This document shows, in pieces, positions 20,862-29,552 of a DNA stretch of 64,000 bases. Source of the DNA: Ereboglobus luteus (GTDB lineage: Bacteria > Verrucomicrobiota > Verrucomicrobiia > Opitutales > Opitutaceae); assembly GCF_003096195.1 (NCBI RefSeq), contig NZ_CP023004.1, positions 1,096,501 to 1,160,500 on the forward strand. The letters are read 5' to 3'. Numbering within the stretch: the first letter of the stretch is position 1; each line of letters begins with the position of its first letter. Below the pieces are notes generated by a model. It did not search any database. It was not told where the DNA came from and was given only the letters and a program-made list of their open reading frames with translations. Both the position numbers and the translations under genes were made by a program.

Positions 20862-20963
20862 GGCAATTGTCAGAAAACTAATAACCTCAAAGAGGCGCTA
20901 GAGTCACAGGAAAAACTACGCCGTCGCGGTGTCTTTCGCGTCTCTTCGCGCTTGTTCTTGTGC

Positions 20964-21455
20964 TCAGATAATTTCCTCCGTCTCGACGCTCAGCGGTTTC
21001 GCCGGGTCGCAATCAACGCGCAGCGTCACGAAGCGGTCGCGGTGGTTGTCGAAGATCGGCCAGAGTGCGGCGCGGTCGGTTTCGGGGATGTAAATGTCGT
21101 CCATCGCGGCGCGTGTGAAAAAACCGAACTTGCCCTCGTCGATGTCGGGCGGAAGCGCGGGAATGGGTTTCTTGCAGCGGAAGAGAAACATGAGCCAGTG
21201 ACCGCTGCCCTCGTAGGATTTTTCCGCGATCATGCAGAACAGGTGCAGGTCGGCGGTTGTGATTTCAAAGCCGGTTTCCTCGCGCGTCTCGCGGATGGCG
21301 CACTCGTAGGGTGACTCGCCGGAGGCGGTTTCGAGCTTGCCGCCGACAGGGCTCCACGCGCCGAGGTTCGGAGCTTTTGCGCGGCGGATGAGGAGTTGTT
21401 CGCCCCGCGCGTTTTCGATGAAAACAAGAACGGCGAGTTTGTAGGGGATGCTCAT
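20964..21455 (-). CDS. Nudix hydrolase
   Basis: 163 residues. The Nudix box is present as GGKLETASGESPYECAI followed by RETREETGF, with the catalytic REUxEExGU core intact and a two-residue longer first spacer than the textbook form. It opens with a beta strand typical of 8-oxo-dGTP/ADP-ribose type hydrolases (YKLAVLVFIENARGEQLLIRR) and has no extra domain. It hydrolyses a nucleoside diphosphate linked to another moiety; substrate unknown. It follows ettA on the same strand in the upstream direction with about 100 bases between. A family-H repeat arm lies just upstream of its start. Confidence 0.93.
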   Translation of the reverse strand: MSIPYKLAVLVFIENARGEQLLIRRAKAPNLGAWSPVGGKLETASGESPYECAIRETREETGFEITTADLHLFCMIAEKSYEGSGHWLMFLFRCKKPIPALPPDIDEGKFGFFTRAAMDDIYIPETDRAALWPIFDNHRDRFVTLRVDCDPAKPLSVETEEII

Positions 21456-21470
21456 TTGAAAGCCGATTTT

Positions 21471-21505
21471 CTAAGCACGGATTGCGGGGATTTACACGGA
21501 CAAAA
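21471..21505 (-). repeat. Family H intergenic repeat arm (copy 1)
   Basis: On the minus strand this reads TTTGTCCGTG, then a variable few bases, then GCAATCCGTG-CTTAG. It matches the element at 48906-48938 nearly base for base. It lies just ahead of the Nudix start codon. Confidence 0.65.
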
Positions 21506-21657
21506 ACAAAGCGCCGGCATGCGCAAGCCGCGCGCGACCCAAATGCCCGCGCGCGTGTTTTGCGAAGCGTGTTCAATTTTTTCGGAAATTTTCTGATTGG
21601 TTTCTGGCGCGCGATTCATAGCCATTGCGGGCTTCACCATTCACCAATAACAAAAAT

Positions 21658-22563
21658 ATGTCACTCGCACTTCTCTTCGCCGGTCAAGGCGCACAAAAAG
21701 TCGGCATGGGCAAATCGCTCTACGAAAACTCCGCCGCCGCGCGCGCGCTTTATGACGAGGCAAACAGTGTTCTCGGCTGGGATTTGAAAAAAATCTCGTT
21801 CGAGGGCCCCGATGCCGAGCTCACGCAAACGAAGGTCTGCCAGCCCGCGCTGTTCGTGCACGGGCTCGCGCTCCTCGCCGCGCTCAAGGAAAAGGGCGAC
21901 GCCGGAATCGCGGACGCAAAATACGCGCTCGGCCTCAGCCTCGGCGAAATCACCGCGCTGACCGCCGCGGGCGTGTTCGATTTTGCGACCGGCCTGCGCG
22001 TCGTCGCCGAACGCGGACGCCTCATGCAGATGGCGTGCGAGGCGACCCACGGCAGCATGGCGGCGATCATCGGCGAATCGCGCGAAACCGTCGCGGCGCT
22101 TTGCGCGAAGTTCGACCTTGAGGCGGCCAACTTCAACTGCCCCGGCCAGATCATCATTTCCGGCGAAAAACAAAAAATCGTCGATGCCGTCGCCGACGCC
22201 AAGGCAAACGGCATCCGAAAGGCCATGGAGCTCAATGTGGCCGGTGCCTATCACAGCCGCCTGATGGTTCCGGCGCGCGACGCGTTTGAAAAATTCCTCG
22301 AAACCATTCCCTTCGCCGCGCCGCAAATGACCGTGTTCACCAACACCACCGGCAAGGCCGTCAGCGCGCCCGCCGACATCCGCGCCGCGCTCGTGAAGCA
22401 GGTCGTCTCGTCCGTGCTCTGGGAGGACTGCCTCGTCAGCGCGCAAGCGGCGGGCGCGACGGCGTTTCTCGAACTCGGGCCCGGCGGCGTGCTCGCCGGC
22501 CACGTTAAGCGCACGAACAAGGAGTGGCCCGTCACCAGCAAGTCGGAATACGCCGATTTGTAA
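21658..22563 (+). CDS. fabD: Malonyl-CoA:ACP transacylase
   Basis: 301 residues from the ATG at 21658 (MSLALLFAGQGAQKVGMGK). FabD moves the malonyl group from CoA to acyl carrier protein for fatty-acid synthesis. The nucleophilic elbow GLSLGE has the catalytic Ser at residue 94, and the partner His is at 199 in AGAYHSRLM. FAGQGAQ at the N-terminus and the C-terminal LELGPGGVLAG are the usual family marks. No fab neighbours are nearby, which is unusual because fabD often sits in a fab cluster. It is closed by a strong terminator at 22595-22624, so it is probably monocistronic. Confidence 0.96.
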   Translation: MSLALLFAGQGAQKVGMGKSLYENSAAARALYDEANSVLGWDLKKISFEGPDAELTQTKVCQPALFVHGLALLAALKEKGDAGIADAKYALGLSLGEITALTAAGVFDFATGLRVVAERGRLMQMACEATHGSMAAIIGESRETVAALCAKFDLEAANFNCPGQIIISGEKQKIVDAVADAKANGIRKAMELNVAGAYHSRLMVPARDAFEKFLETIPFAAPQMTVFTNTTGKAVSAPADIRAALVKQVVSSVLWEDCLVSAQAAGATAFLELGPGGVLAGHVKRTNKEWPVTSKSEYADL

Positions 22564-22594
22564 GCGACCCGCCCCGCGCTTCCTTTTTGACACG

Positions 22595-22624
22595 ACGTCA
22601 GGCAATCCATTGCCTGACGTTTTT
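22595..22624 (+). terminator. Intrinsic terminator after fabD
   Basis: Perfect 10-bp stem ACGTCAGGCA / TGCCTGACGT with a 6-base loop and TTTT tail. Confidence 0.93.
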
Positions 22625-22629
22625 CATTT

Positions 22630-22660
22630 CACATCTCGAATCCCGCACTCCGCATTTTCA
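22630..22660 (+). repeat. Family D repeat fragment ahead of gltX
   Basis: Contains CGCACTCCGCATTTTCA, matching the ATTCCGCATTCCG word family seen at 59788, 62811 and 63333. It forms the 5' leader of gltX, where a Shine-Dalgarno would be expected but is absent. Confidence 0.55.
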
Positions 22661-22662
22661 CC

Positions 22663-24036
22663 ATGTCCAACATCCGCGTCCGTTTCGCACCAAGCCCCAC
22701 GGGCTTTTTCCACATCGGCAGCGCACGCACCGCGCTCTTCAACTGGCTCTACGCGCGCCACACCGGCGGCACGTTCGTGCTGCGCATCGAGGACACCGAC
22801 AAGGAGCGCAACAGCGAGGATTTCCTCAATGTCATTTATGACAGCCTCAAGTGGCTCGGCATGAACTGGGACGAGGGACCGGGCGTTGGCGGCGATTACG
22901 GCCCCTACCGCCAGAGCGAGCGCGACGCGATCTACAAGGAATACATCCAGAAACTCTTCGACGCCGGACGCGCCTACGAGAAGGACGGCGCCGTGTGGTT
23001 CAAGCTCCTCGGCGAGCGCTACGAAACCTACGACGACCATCGCAAAAAGACCGTCGAAAAGGTAAAGGTCGCCCCCACCGTAATCGACGATCTCATCCGC
23101 GGACGGGTCGAGCGCGTCGAGGACGAGGACTTCGTGATCGTGCGCTCCGACGGCAGCCCCGTGTTTCACCTCGTCAACGTCATCGACGACATCGCCATGA
23201 AAATCACGCACGTGATTCGCGGCGAGGATCACCTTTCAAACACCAGCAAGCACGTCGAGCTCTTCAAGGCCTTCGGCGCGCCCGTGCCGCACTTCGCGCA
23301 CATACCGCTCATCCTCAAGCAAAATGGGCCCGGCAAAATGTCCAAGCGCGACCAGGGTGCGCTCGTCGAGGAGTATCAGCGCCGCGGATACATTCCCGAG
23401 GCGCTCGTCAACTTCCTCAGCCTCCTCGGATGGAATCCCGGCGACGACCGCGAAAAAATGCCCGTCGCGGAAATCATCAGCCTCTTCGACCTTCCCGGCG
23501 TGAACCAAAGCAACGCGCGCTTTGACGACAAAAAACTCGCCCACATGAACATGACCTACGTGCTGGAGCTGCCGCCCGACGATTTTGTGGCGCGAGCCAA
23601 GGCGTATTTCGCGCGACACGGCACCTTCGCCGCCGGGATGCCCGACGAAAACTATCTGCGCGAAGTCCTCCTGCTCAGCCAGCCCAAGATAAAAGGCATC
23701 GAGGACCTGCCCGGCTACACGGAGTATTTCTTCACGGAAAACTTTCCCCTCAACGAAAAAGCCGCCGCGAAAATCATGGGCAAGGGCGAGCCGAAAACCC
23801 GCCTGCTCGAACTCGCCGGCGCGCTGAAGACAGTCGATTTTTCGAACGACCTCGTGATTGAGGAGGCGATCAAAAAACTCGCCGCCGACAAGGGCCTCGG
23901 TTTCGGCGACTACCAGTCCATCGCGCGCCTCGCCGTTTCCGGCACCAACGTGGGGCCAAACCTCACGGGCATGTTCCGCGTGCTCGGCCGCGACCGCGTG
24001 ATGGCACGAATCGAGCGGTTTCTGGCACGGCAATAA
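22663..24036 (+). CDS. gltX: Glutamate-tRNA ligase
   Basis: 457 residues from ATG 22663. Class I aminoacyl-tRNA synthetase with [15 protein letters not shown] (HIGH-type motif HIGS at residues 17-20), [20 protein letters not shown] and KMSKR at 225-229. The C-terminal anticodon-binding helical domain is complete. It charges tRNA-Glu, and in many bacteria also tRNA-Gln before amidation; no gatABC is in the window to judge. Length is slightly under the E. coli 471. The leader carries a family-D repeat piece rather than a Shine-Dalgarno. Confidence 0.97.
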   Translation: MSNIRVRFAPSPTGFFHIGSARTALFNWLYARHTGGTFVLRIEDTDKERNSEDFLNVIYDSLKWLGMNWDEGPGVGGDYGPYRQSERDAIYKEYIQKLFDAGRAYEKDGAVWFKLLGERYETYDDHRKKTVEKVKVAPTVIDDLIRGRVERVEDEDFVIVRSDGSPVFHLVNVIDDIAMKITHVIRGEDHLSNTSKHVELFKAFGAPVPHFAHIPLILKQNGPGKMSKRDQGALVEEYQRRGYIPEALVNFLSLLGWNPGDDREKMPVAEIISLFDLPGVNQSNARFDDKKLAHMNMTYVLELPPDDFVARAKAYFARHGTFAAGMPDENYLREVLLLSQPKIKGIEDLPGYTEYFFTENFPLNEKAAAKIMGKGEPKTRLLELAGALKTVDFSNDLVIEEAIKKLAADKGLGFGDYQSIARLAVSGTNVGPNLTGMFRVLGRDRVMARIERFLARQ

Positions 24037-24121
24037 ACAGCCAAAAGTCGCGAGGAGAAAAGGCCCGCCAAACCGCGCGCTTGCGCGCGGGCGCGCGAAC
24101 GTGTTTCCATTGCGCTCTTCC

Positions 24122-24952
24122 ATGTCCACAAATCACACCGAAAACACCGCGTCGCAGGAACTCCTCTCGCGCATCGAGGCCGGCAAGGCCGCCGTGCTCG
24201 CGCAAACCGATCTTATGTTGCGCGAATTCGGCCGCGCCCAAAGCAACTGGAAATCCGACGGCACGCGAGTCACGCCCGTCGATATTGCGATTTCACAAAA
24301 CATCGAGCGGTTCATTCACGAGCGTTTTGCGGACGACGAGTTTTTCAGCGAGGAGCTCGCCGATCCCGCGCGCTTCGAGCCCGAGCCGCTGCGCGCGCGT
24401 TTCGCGTGGATACTCGACCCGATCGACGGCACCAACAACTACGCCACCGGCCTCGCCTGCTGCGCGATCTCGCTCGGCCTCTACGAAAACGGCCTGCCCG
24501 TTTACGGCATCGTTTACGACATGGGACGCCGCGCGCTCATCCACGGCGGCCCCGGCCTCGGCGTGTTCGACGGCGACCGCGCGGTTTCCGTTTCACAGGC
24601 CGCGCCCACACCGCAAAGCCTGGTCGGCTTTCACAGCCCCCATGACAAAATCTACGCGGCGCAGGCAAAAACCGTCGTTGAAAATTTCAAGATCCGCGGA
24701 CTCGGCAGCAGCACGCTCCTCCTCTCCTACGTCGCCAACGGAATGCTCGAGGGCGTCGTCGACCACAACGTCAAGATATGGGACATCGCCGCCGCGATCC
24801 CGCTCTGCATGGCCGGGGGCGGCGAACTTTATTTCTTCAACAACACCAACCCGCTCCCCGTGCGAACCTTCGACCTGAAGATGAAACGCATCCAATACAT
24901 CGCCGGCGGCGCGGCCTTTGTCGCCCGCGCGCGCGAGTTGCTCGGCGTTTGA
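24122..24952 (+). CDS. Inositol-monophosphatase-family phosphatase
   Basis: 276 residues from ATG 24122; a GTG at 24101 is in frame but adds no homology. The metal-binding motifs of the IMPase/CysQ/FBPase superfamily are present: FSEEL (about residue 75), WILDPIDGTNNYATG (about residue 100) and VKIWDIAAAIPL (about residue 215). Mg2+-dependent hydrolysis of a phosphomonoester is expected. Substrate could be inositol phosphate, histidinol phosphate, 3'-phosphoadenosine phosphate or another sugar phosphate. It lies downstream of gltX with 85 bases between, and 41 bases before pncA, in one direction. Confidence 0.92.
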   Translation: MSTNHTENTASQELLSRIEAGKAAVLAQTDLMLREFGRAQSNWKSDGTRVTPVDIAISQNIERFIHERFADDEFFSEELADPARFEPEPLRARFAWILDPIDGTNNYATGLACCAISLGLYENGLPVYGIVYDMGRRALIHGGPGLGVFDGDRAVSVSQAAPTPQSLVGFHSPHDKIYAAQAKTVVENFKIRGLGSSTLLLSYVANGMLEGVVDHNVKIWDIAAAIPLCMAGGGELYFFNNTNPLPVRTFDLKMKRIQYIAGGAAFVARARELLGV

Positions 24953-24993
24953 GACGGCGCGATTTTTTCCAACGGCAAACCCGGATTCACCGC

Positions 24994-25617
24994 ATGAAAA
25001 AAGCGCTCCTGCTTGTTGACATACAGAACGACTTTGTGCCGGGCGGCGCGCTTGCCGCGCCCGAGGGCGACAAAATCATCCCGCTGGTGAACCGCCTGCA
25101 ACCGCTGTTTCAACATGTCCTCGCAACACAGGACTGGCATCCCGCCGACCATGGCAGTTTCGCGGCGCAACACGCAGGGCGCTCGCCGGGCGAGGTCATT
25201 GATCTCCACGGCATCCGGCAAATCCTCTGGCCCGTGCATTGCGTGCAACAAACACACGGCGCGGCTTTCGCCGACGGCCTCGAAACGCGGCGCATCGAGC
25301 ACATTTTTCACAAGGGCGCCGATCCGCGCGTCGACAGTTACAGCGCTTTCTTTGACAACGGCCGCAAGCACTCAACCGGCTTGGAAAAATACCTGCGAGA
25401 GCACGGACTGACGGATATTTACATCGCCGGGCTCGCAACGGATTACTGCATAAAATACAGCGCGCTTGACGCAGCGCAGCTCGGTTTCAACACACACGTG
25501 ATCGCCGACGCCTGCCGCGCGGTGAACATGCAACCGGGCGACGACGCGCGCGCCTTCGACGAGATGAGCAAGGCCGGGGTGCGTGTGATCGAAAGCGCGG
25601 AACTGGCATCAAGGTAG
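24994..25617 (+). CDS. pncA: Nicotinamidase
   Basis: 207 residues. Isochorismatase-fold amidohydrolase converting nicotinamide to nicotinate for NAD salvage. The catalytic triad is visible as Asp9 (LLLVDIQNDF), Lys107 (FHKGAD) and Cys152 (GLATDYCIKYS). The metal ligands Asp47 and His49 (TQDWHPADHGSFA) and His82 (PVHCVQ) match E. coli PncA. The start is the ATG at 24994; longer frames upstream run back into the previous gene. It is convergent with the sensor kinase gene. Confidence 0.95.
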   Translation: MKKALLLVDIQNDFVPGGALAAPEGDKIIPLVNRLQPLFQHVLATQDWHPADHGSFAAQHAGRSPGEVIDLHGIRQILWPVHCVQQTHGAAFADGLETRRIEHIFHKGADPRVDSYSAFFDNGRKHSTGLEKYLREHGLTDIYIAGLATDYCIKYSALDAAQLGFNTHVIADACRAVNMQPGDDARAFDEMSKAGVRVIESAELASR

Positions 25618-25681
25618 CACGGGCGCCTCCGGCCCCGCCACCTTCACAGGCCGGCATTCGCGCGGGCCTTGCGGCCGCCGC

Positions 25682-27925
25682 TCATAATTGCGCGGAGCTT
25701 TCGGACGCGTCGGCATCGCCGGTGTTTTTGGCGAGCCTCTCCACCAGCGTTTGGTGTCCCACGGGTTTGTTGAGAACCGTCCGAAAATAAGGCCGCAGCA
25801 ATCTTCTCTGCTGTTTGTCGATATCAATATCGACAAGGCCAATCACGCGCTCGGCATGCCAGCGTTCGGGCACGGTCGCATAGGTGCGCAACGCCGTCAG
25901 CGTGCCGGCGTCGCACTCGACAACGGCGAGATCCCATTCCGTCGCGCCGAGCCGGGGCATTTGGAGTTCGAGCGCGACGGCTCCGGCGAGGGCAAGCTCG
26001 CGCTTGAGTTCGCGCCGCAAGCCGTCGTGCGATGTCACAACCGCGATGCGTTTTCCACTGAGAAGCGCCCCCTCCGCGGGCATGGCGGAAACATCCTCGT
26101 TGGCGGCGCAGCGTATGGTGAACGAAAACATCGACCCCTTGTCCAACTCGCTGACGACGGTCATGCGCCCGCCCATCAGCCGCACGAGGTCGTAACAAAT
26201 GGAAAGGCCGAGCCCGGCGCCGTCGTAACGGCGCGAATTGGACGAATCGAGCTGGGTGAACGGCTGGAAGATGCGCGACTGGTTCTCGGGCGCGATTCCA
26301 ATGCCGGTGTCGCGCACGGAGAACTCAAGGACGACGTCGTTTTCCCTCGATGGGGAAGGCTCCTGCGATTCGTCGGCCGGGGGACTCTCCAGCGGGAATG
26401 CGTCCGCGACGGGCTCGGACGGATCGCGCGCCACCAAACGAACGGTCACCTCGACCTCGCCCGCGGGTGTGAATTTGACCGCGTTGCCAATCAGGTTGAC
26501 GAGCACCTGGCGCAACCGCCCGGTGTCGGTGATGATGCTCGAGGGAACCTCCGGGGCGATTTCATGCAGAAGCTGCAGTTGTTTGCCGGCGGCGCGCGGC
26601 GCGGCCAGTTCGAGCGTGTTCTCGACAAGGGTGCGCACATCGCAGGGTTCCGTGGCGAGACTCATGCGCCCGGATTCAATGCGCGAATAATCGAGAATGT
26701 CACCCGTGAGCTGCATGAGTGTTTCGCCACCCGCATAAATGGCGTGCACATATTCGCGCTGCTCGGTGCTCAGGTCGGTGTCGAGCAGGAGGTCGGAAAA
26801 CCCGATGATGCCATTGAGCGGCGTGCGCACCTCGTGGCTCATGGTCGCGAGGAAAACGCTCTTTGCGTGGTCGGCATTTTCGGCGCTCTCCTTGGCAAGG
26901 CGAAGCTCGGACGCCTGCCGCTGGATCTCGGTCATGTCCACAATGACAATAATGTAGGCTGCGATTTCGCCGCCGGCGTCGCGGACCGGGGTCGAGGTGA
27001 CTTTCGCGGGAAAGCGCGCCCCGCTCTTGCGTCCCAGCTCGAAGTCCTCCGTCCACGGTTTGCCTTCGTGGATAAACTTTTTGATTTTCGTAATGTTGTG
27101 CTCGGGCATGGCCTGCGCCTTGCCGAGCCAGACTTGGCCGAGCAGTTCCTTGCGATCATAACGAGTGAGCGCGCACAAGCCATGGTTGGCATACTCGATG
27201 ACGCCGGTGTCGCTGACAATCATCATGGGCGTGGCGCTTTGCTCCATGGCGGCGCTGAGTTTGCGAATGGAAAAGGCCTGCCGCGCGTAGCGGCGCACAA
27301 TTACGAATGTGGCAAACGGCACGCCGAAGAGCAGCCATGCATAGAGCGCCTGCACGAAGGCCTTTTCATACAACGCCATGTTCCACACGCTGATCTCGCC
27401 GTCCAGGCGCATGATGTTGTGTTTGCCGTCAAACGAATCGACCGGCACATAGGTGGTAACCCACCTGCCCGTGGAATCGGACTGGAACTCGTTGACGGTC
27501 GTGGCGCCCGTGCGCAAGGTCGTGAGCACGTCGGCCTCGTTGATCTGGCCGGGAAAGGGATCGCCGGGGCGCAGCATGCGCGGCGAGTCAAACGGCTCGG
27601 AATCCGCGAGGCAGACGAGCGCGCCTGTTTCCGGGTTTTGCCGGAACAGGTAGATGTATTCAACGTTGGGATGGGCGGTGTTGAGCTTTATCAACTGGCG
27701 CTTGATTCGCCCGTAGGCATCGGTGCCCTCGTCGGCGCGCGTGCCGGTGAGTTTGGAAAGTTGCTCGGGGTGGATGGCGAGCGCGCTGCGCCGCGCGTTG
27801 CCCGCCACCGCGGCGAGGCGGGCCTTGTGCGCATTGCGATACTCCCACAAGCCGGCGGCGAGCCCGGCGATCACTATGGCGATCACCGTTATCGTGATTT
27901 TTGTCCTGTAGGAAAACATCGGCAT
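25682..27925 (-). CDS. PAS-domain sensor histidine kinase with degenerate receiver domain
   Basis: 747 residues. Membrane helices at about 10-28 and 192-212 enclose a periplasmic sensor of about 165 residues. A PAS domain follows (about 225-340, MMIVSDTGVIEYANHGLCAL), then HisKA with phosphoacceptor His364 (MSHEVRTPLNGIIGFSD), and HATPase_c with N-box NLIGNAVKF, G1 DTGIGI and G2 GAGLGLSI. The ATPase domain has a Ser/Pro/Glu-rich insert (about 503-530). After residue 620 comes a receiver-like fold in which the phosphoacceptor Asp is Glu670 (DLAVVECDAG) and the N-terminal acidic pair is missing, while Lys720 (VLNKPV) is kept. No partner response regulator is adjacent. Signal unknown. Confidence 0.92.
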   Translation of the reverse strand: MPMFSYRTKITITVIAIVIAGLAAGLWEYRNAHKARLAAVAGNARRSALAIHPEQLSKLTGTRADEGTDAYGRIKRQLIKLNTAHPNVEYIYLFRQNPETGALVCLADSEPFDSPRMLRPGDPFPGQINEADVLTTLRTGATTVNEFQSDSTGRWVTTYVPVDSFDGKHNIMRLDGEISVWNMALYEKAFVQALYAWLLFGVPFATFVIVRRYARQAFSIRKLSAAMEQSATPMMIVSDTGVIEYANHGLCALTRYDRKELLGQVWLGKAQAMPEHNITKIKKFIHEGKPWTEDFELGRKSGARFPAKVTSTPVRDAGGEIAAYIIVIVDMTEIQRQASELRLAKESAENADHAKSVFLATMSHEVRTPLNGIIGFSDLLLDTDLSTEQREYVHAIYAGGETLMQLTGDILDYSRIESGRMSLATEPCDVRTLVENTLELAAPRAAGKQLQLLHEIAPEVPSSIITDTGRLRQVLVNLIGNAVKFTPAGEVEVTVRLVARDPSEPVADAFPLESPPADESQEPSPSRENDVVLEFSVRDTGIGIAPENQSRIFQPFTQLDSSNSRRYDGAGLGLSICYDLVRLMGGRMTVVSELDKGSMFSFTIRCAANEDVSAMPAEGALLSGKRIAVVTSHDGLRRELKRELALAGAVALELQMPRLGATEWDLAVVECDAGTLTALRTYATVPERWHAERVIGLVDIDIDKQQRRLLRPYFRTVLNKPVGHQTLVERLAKNTGDADASESSAQL

Positions 27926-27977
27926 GGGAGGTGCGGCGATTGCTTATAACATTTGTGCGGACACAAAAGCACAAAAA

Positions 27978-28006
27978 AAACCGCCGCTATTTGGAAGCGG
28001 CGGTTT
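27978..28006 (-). terminator. Intrinsic terminator after SWIB gene
   Basis: 11-bp stem AAACCGCCGCT / AGCGGCGGTTT with a 7-base loop. On the minus strand it is followed by a long T-run, ending the SWIB transcript before the kinase gene. Confidence 0.93.
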
Positions 28007-28037
28007 TTCTTAAACAAAGCAGGGGATGCCTTGGCTC

Positions 28038-28328
28038 TTATTTGACGAGGTGCGTCGAGACGAGCTTGGTCATGTCGAACATGTTGACGGACTTCTTGCC
28101 GTTGAAGACGGCCTTCAGCTTGTCGTCAGCATTGATCTGGCGCTTGTTCTTGGCGTCCTGGAGACCGTTCTTTTTGATGTAGGCCCAGAGTTTCTTGGTG
28201 AGCTCCGTGCGGGGGAGCGCTTTGTTACCGACGACGGCCGCGAGGGCTTCATCGGGCTGAACAGGCTTCATGAAAGCAGCGTTCGGCTTGCGGGTGGTTT
28301 TTTTGGTTTTAGTAGATTTTTTAGCCAT
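28038..28328 (-). CDS. SWIB/MDM2-domain protein
   Basis: 96 residues. The Lys/Thr-rich basic tail (MAKKSTKTKKTTRKPN) is followed by a complete SWIB/MDM2 fold: ALPRTELTKKLWAYIKKNGL, then NKRQINADDKLKAVF and a closing VNMFDMTKLVSTHLVK. SWIB domains are mostly eukaryotic (chromatin remodelling, p53 regulation). In bacteria they occur mainly in Chlamydiae, often on topoisomerase I, and in Verrucomicrobiota as free-standing proteins. The basic tail suggests nucleoid binding, but function in bacteria is unknown. It is transcribed alone, with a terminator 30 bases past the stop and a pair of direct repeats upstream. Confidence 0.92.
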   Translation of the reverse strand: MAKKSTKTKKTTRKPNAAFMKPVQPDEALAAVVGNKALPRTELTKKLWAYIKKNGLQDAKNKRQINADDKLKAVFNGKKSVNMFDMTKLVSTHLVK

Positions 28329-28371
28329 ACAGGAATCCGGTGTAGTGCGGCGTTTTGCGAAGGCAACATAT

Positions 28372-28407
28372 TTTCAGAGGGAAAATTTTTCATTTCAGAG
28401 GGAGAAA
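28372..28407. promoter_or_regulatory. Pair of direct repeats upstream of SWIB gene
   Basis: TTTCAGAGGGAAAA at 28372 and TTTCAGAGGGAGAAA at 28393, 21 bases apart start to start, about two helical turns, so both lie on one DNA face. They are 44-80 bases ahead of the SWIB start. Possible operator or duplicated promoter element; no -35/-10 assigned. Confidence 0.4.
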
Positions 28408-28519
28408 GTTTGCCAAGTCGTTGAAAAAGGTCTTGGCGGTGCGCGCGATTTTTCACCGCGCCCGTGTTGTATCAAGATTTTGGATACACAACTCGCCGGG
28501 CCCGCCGGACGGCAATCAC

Positions 28520-29083
28520 TTACCGGCGCTGCTGGTTTTGCTGCGCGCTCGCCTCGCGCTGGGCGCGGCGGCGGGCGACCTCGGCGCGAATCGCCTCGAG
28601 CCGCTTGGCCTCGTCGGCGCTTCGTTGCTGCGTGTTTTGCTGGCCGGGGGTATTGGCGCGGGGCGTGCGCCCCTGGACGGGTTGCGCGACGTTTGTTCGC
28701 GCGCCGCCCGCGGGCACGGGAGCCGAAACCGCGATGCTTTTGCCGGGCCCAAACTTGGGCTCGACAAGCGCGATGGTCTGTGTCCTGCCCTGGTAGTCGA
28801 CATTGATGCGATTCGTGGCGGCGTCGTAGGAACGCACGACAAACGGCTGCCCCGTCTCATCGACACTCACCCACGTGCCCTCTTTTTTGGCGGGGTCGTA
28901 AATCGCGAAGCGCGGGCCGTTTTCGTCGGACACGATCGCGCGCAACTCGATGGGCGTGTTGTTCGCGATCTTGCCGGCCGCGGCCGAGCCGCGCGGAACA
29001 AATGGGGAATCGGTCGAAACGCCCGCGCGCATTGCGACGCAGCCAAATGCGATCAGGACAAAAATAATGCGGCGGATGTTCAT
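28520..29083 (-). CDS. Exported protein of unknown function
   Basis: 187 residues from the ATG at 29083, which starts a signal peptide (MNIRRIIFVLIAFGCVAMRA). The mature part opens with a beta-rich segment (IELRAIVSDENGPRFAIYDP, GTWVSVDETGQPFVVRSYDA, RINVDYQGRTQTIAL) resembling type II secretion/pilus accessory proteins only in general character. The tail is Gln/Arg/Ala-rich, low complexity and probably helical (RLEAIRAEVARRRAQREA). I do not recognise a family. Neighbours give no clue: a phosphatase-like gene lies upstream and SWIB downstream on the same strand. Confidence 0.7.
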   Translation of the reverse strand: MNIRRIIFVLIAFGCVAMRAGVSTDSPFVPRGSAAAGKIANNTPIELRAIVSDENGPRFAIYDPAKKEGTWVSVDETGQPFVVRSYDAATNRINVDYQGRTQTIALVEPKFGPGKSIAVSAPVPAGGARTNVAQPVQGRTPRANTPGQQNTQQRSADEAKRLEAIRAEVARRRAQREASAQQNQQRR

Positions 29084-29177
29084 GGCAGGGTGTTTGATTC
29101 TTGTCATGACGAAATCAAACGCACGAGGTTGCGTCAAGGCGGGTAAAAGAATCGCCCGGGTGCCGGGCCGCCATGGC

Positions 29178-29540
29178 CTAACCGTTGTTTGCAAGCAAGT
29201 GATCGATTTCCGGGTCGAGCATGGTTTTCAGGATTTCGACGAGGTCCGGCTCCATGAACTCGAACTCGTCGGGAACATCAAGGACGTCGACGGGCGGAAA
29301 GCTGAAGTCGGAAAGGCCGGCGAAACGCGTGGCGATGGCATGCTTGTGCTCTCGTTCCATGACAAAAACAACATCCGCCCAGCGAAGATCGTCCTCTGAA
29401 ACGCGGCGGTTTGCGCCGGTTCGCACGCCGGCGGACCGGACTTCGACGCGCGGATCATTGCGATAAATCCGCTCGGCTGTCGAACTGCGCCGCCTGTTCA
29501 TTGCGCAGACAAAGAGTATTTTCAAGCGACGCGCGCGCAT
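29178..29540 (-). CDS. Low-molecular-weight phosphatase-fold protein
   Basis: 120 residues. The N-terminal P-loop ILFVCAMNRRRSSTAE carries C-x-x-N-x-x-R-S, the active-site pattern of low-molecular-weight protein tyrosine phosphatases and arsenate reductases. DLRWADVVFVMEREHKHAI follows, but the canonical D-P acid loop is only loosely matched by LDVPDEFEFMEPDLVEIL. It is shorter than typical LMW-PTP (about 150 aa). The start at 29540 is used because the longer frame reads through the 3' end of tmRNA, which is the only source of its Pro-rich N-terminus. It begins 12 bases after the tmRNA 3' end. Activity is uncertain. Confidence 0.82.
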   Translation of the reverse strand: MRARRLKILFVCAMNRRRSSTAERIYRNDPRVEVRSAGVRTGANRRVSEDDLRWADVVFVMEREHKHAIATRFAGLSDFSFPPVDVLDVPDEFEFMEPDLVEILKTMLDPEIDHLLANNG

Positions 29541-29552
29541 TAGTTTAAAAAT

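Noticed and set aside
24073-24090. CGCGCGCTTGCGCGCG hairpin after gltX as terminator
   Set aside because: No T-run follows, and it lies directly before the next gene in the same direction.
25688-27949. 753-residue plus-strand ORF opposite the sensor kinase
   Set aside because: Antisense shadow from high-GC codon bias; no domain on this strand, whereas the minus strand encodes a complete kinase.
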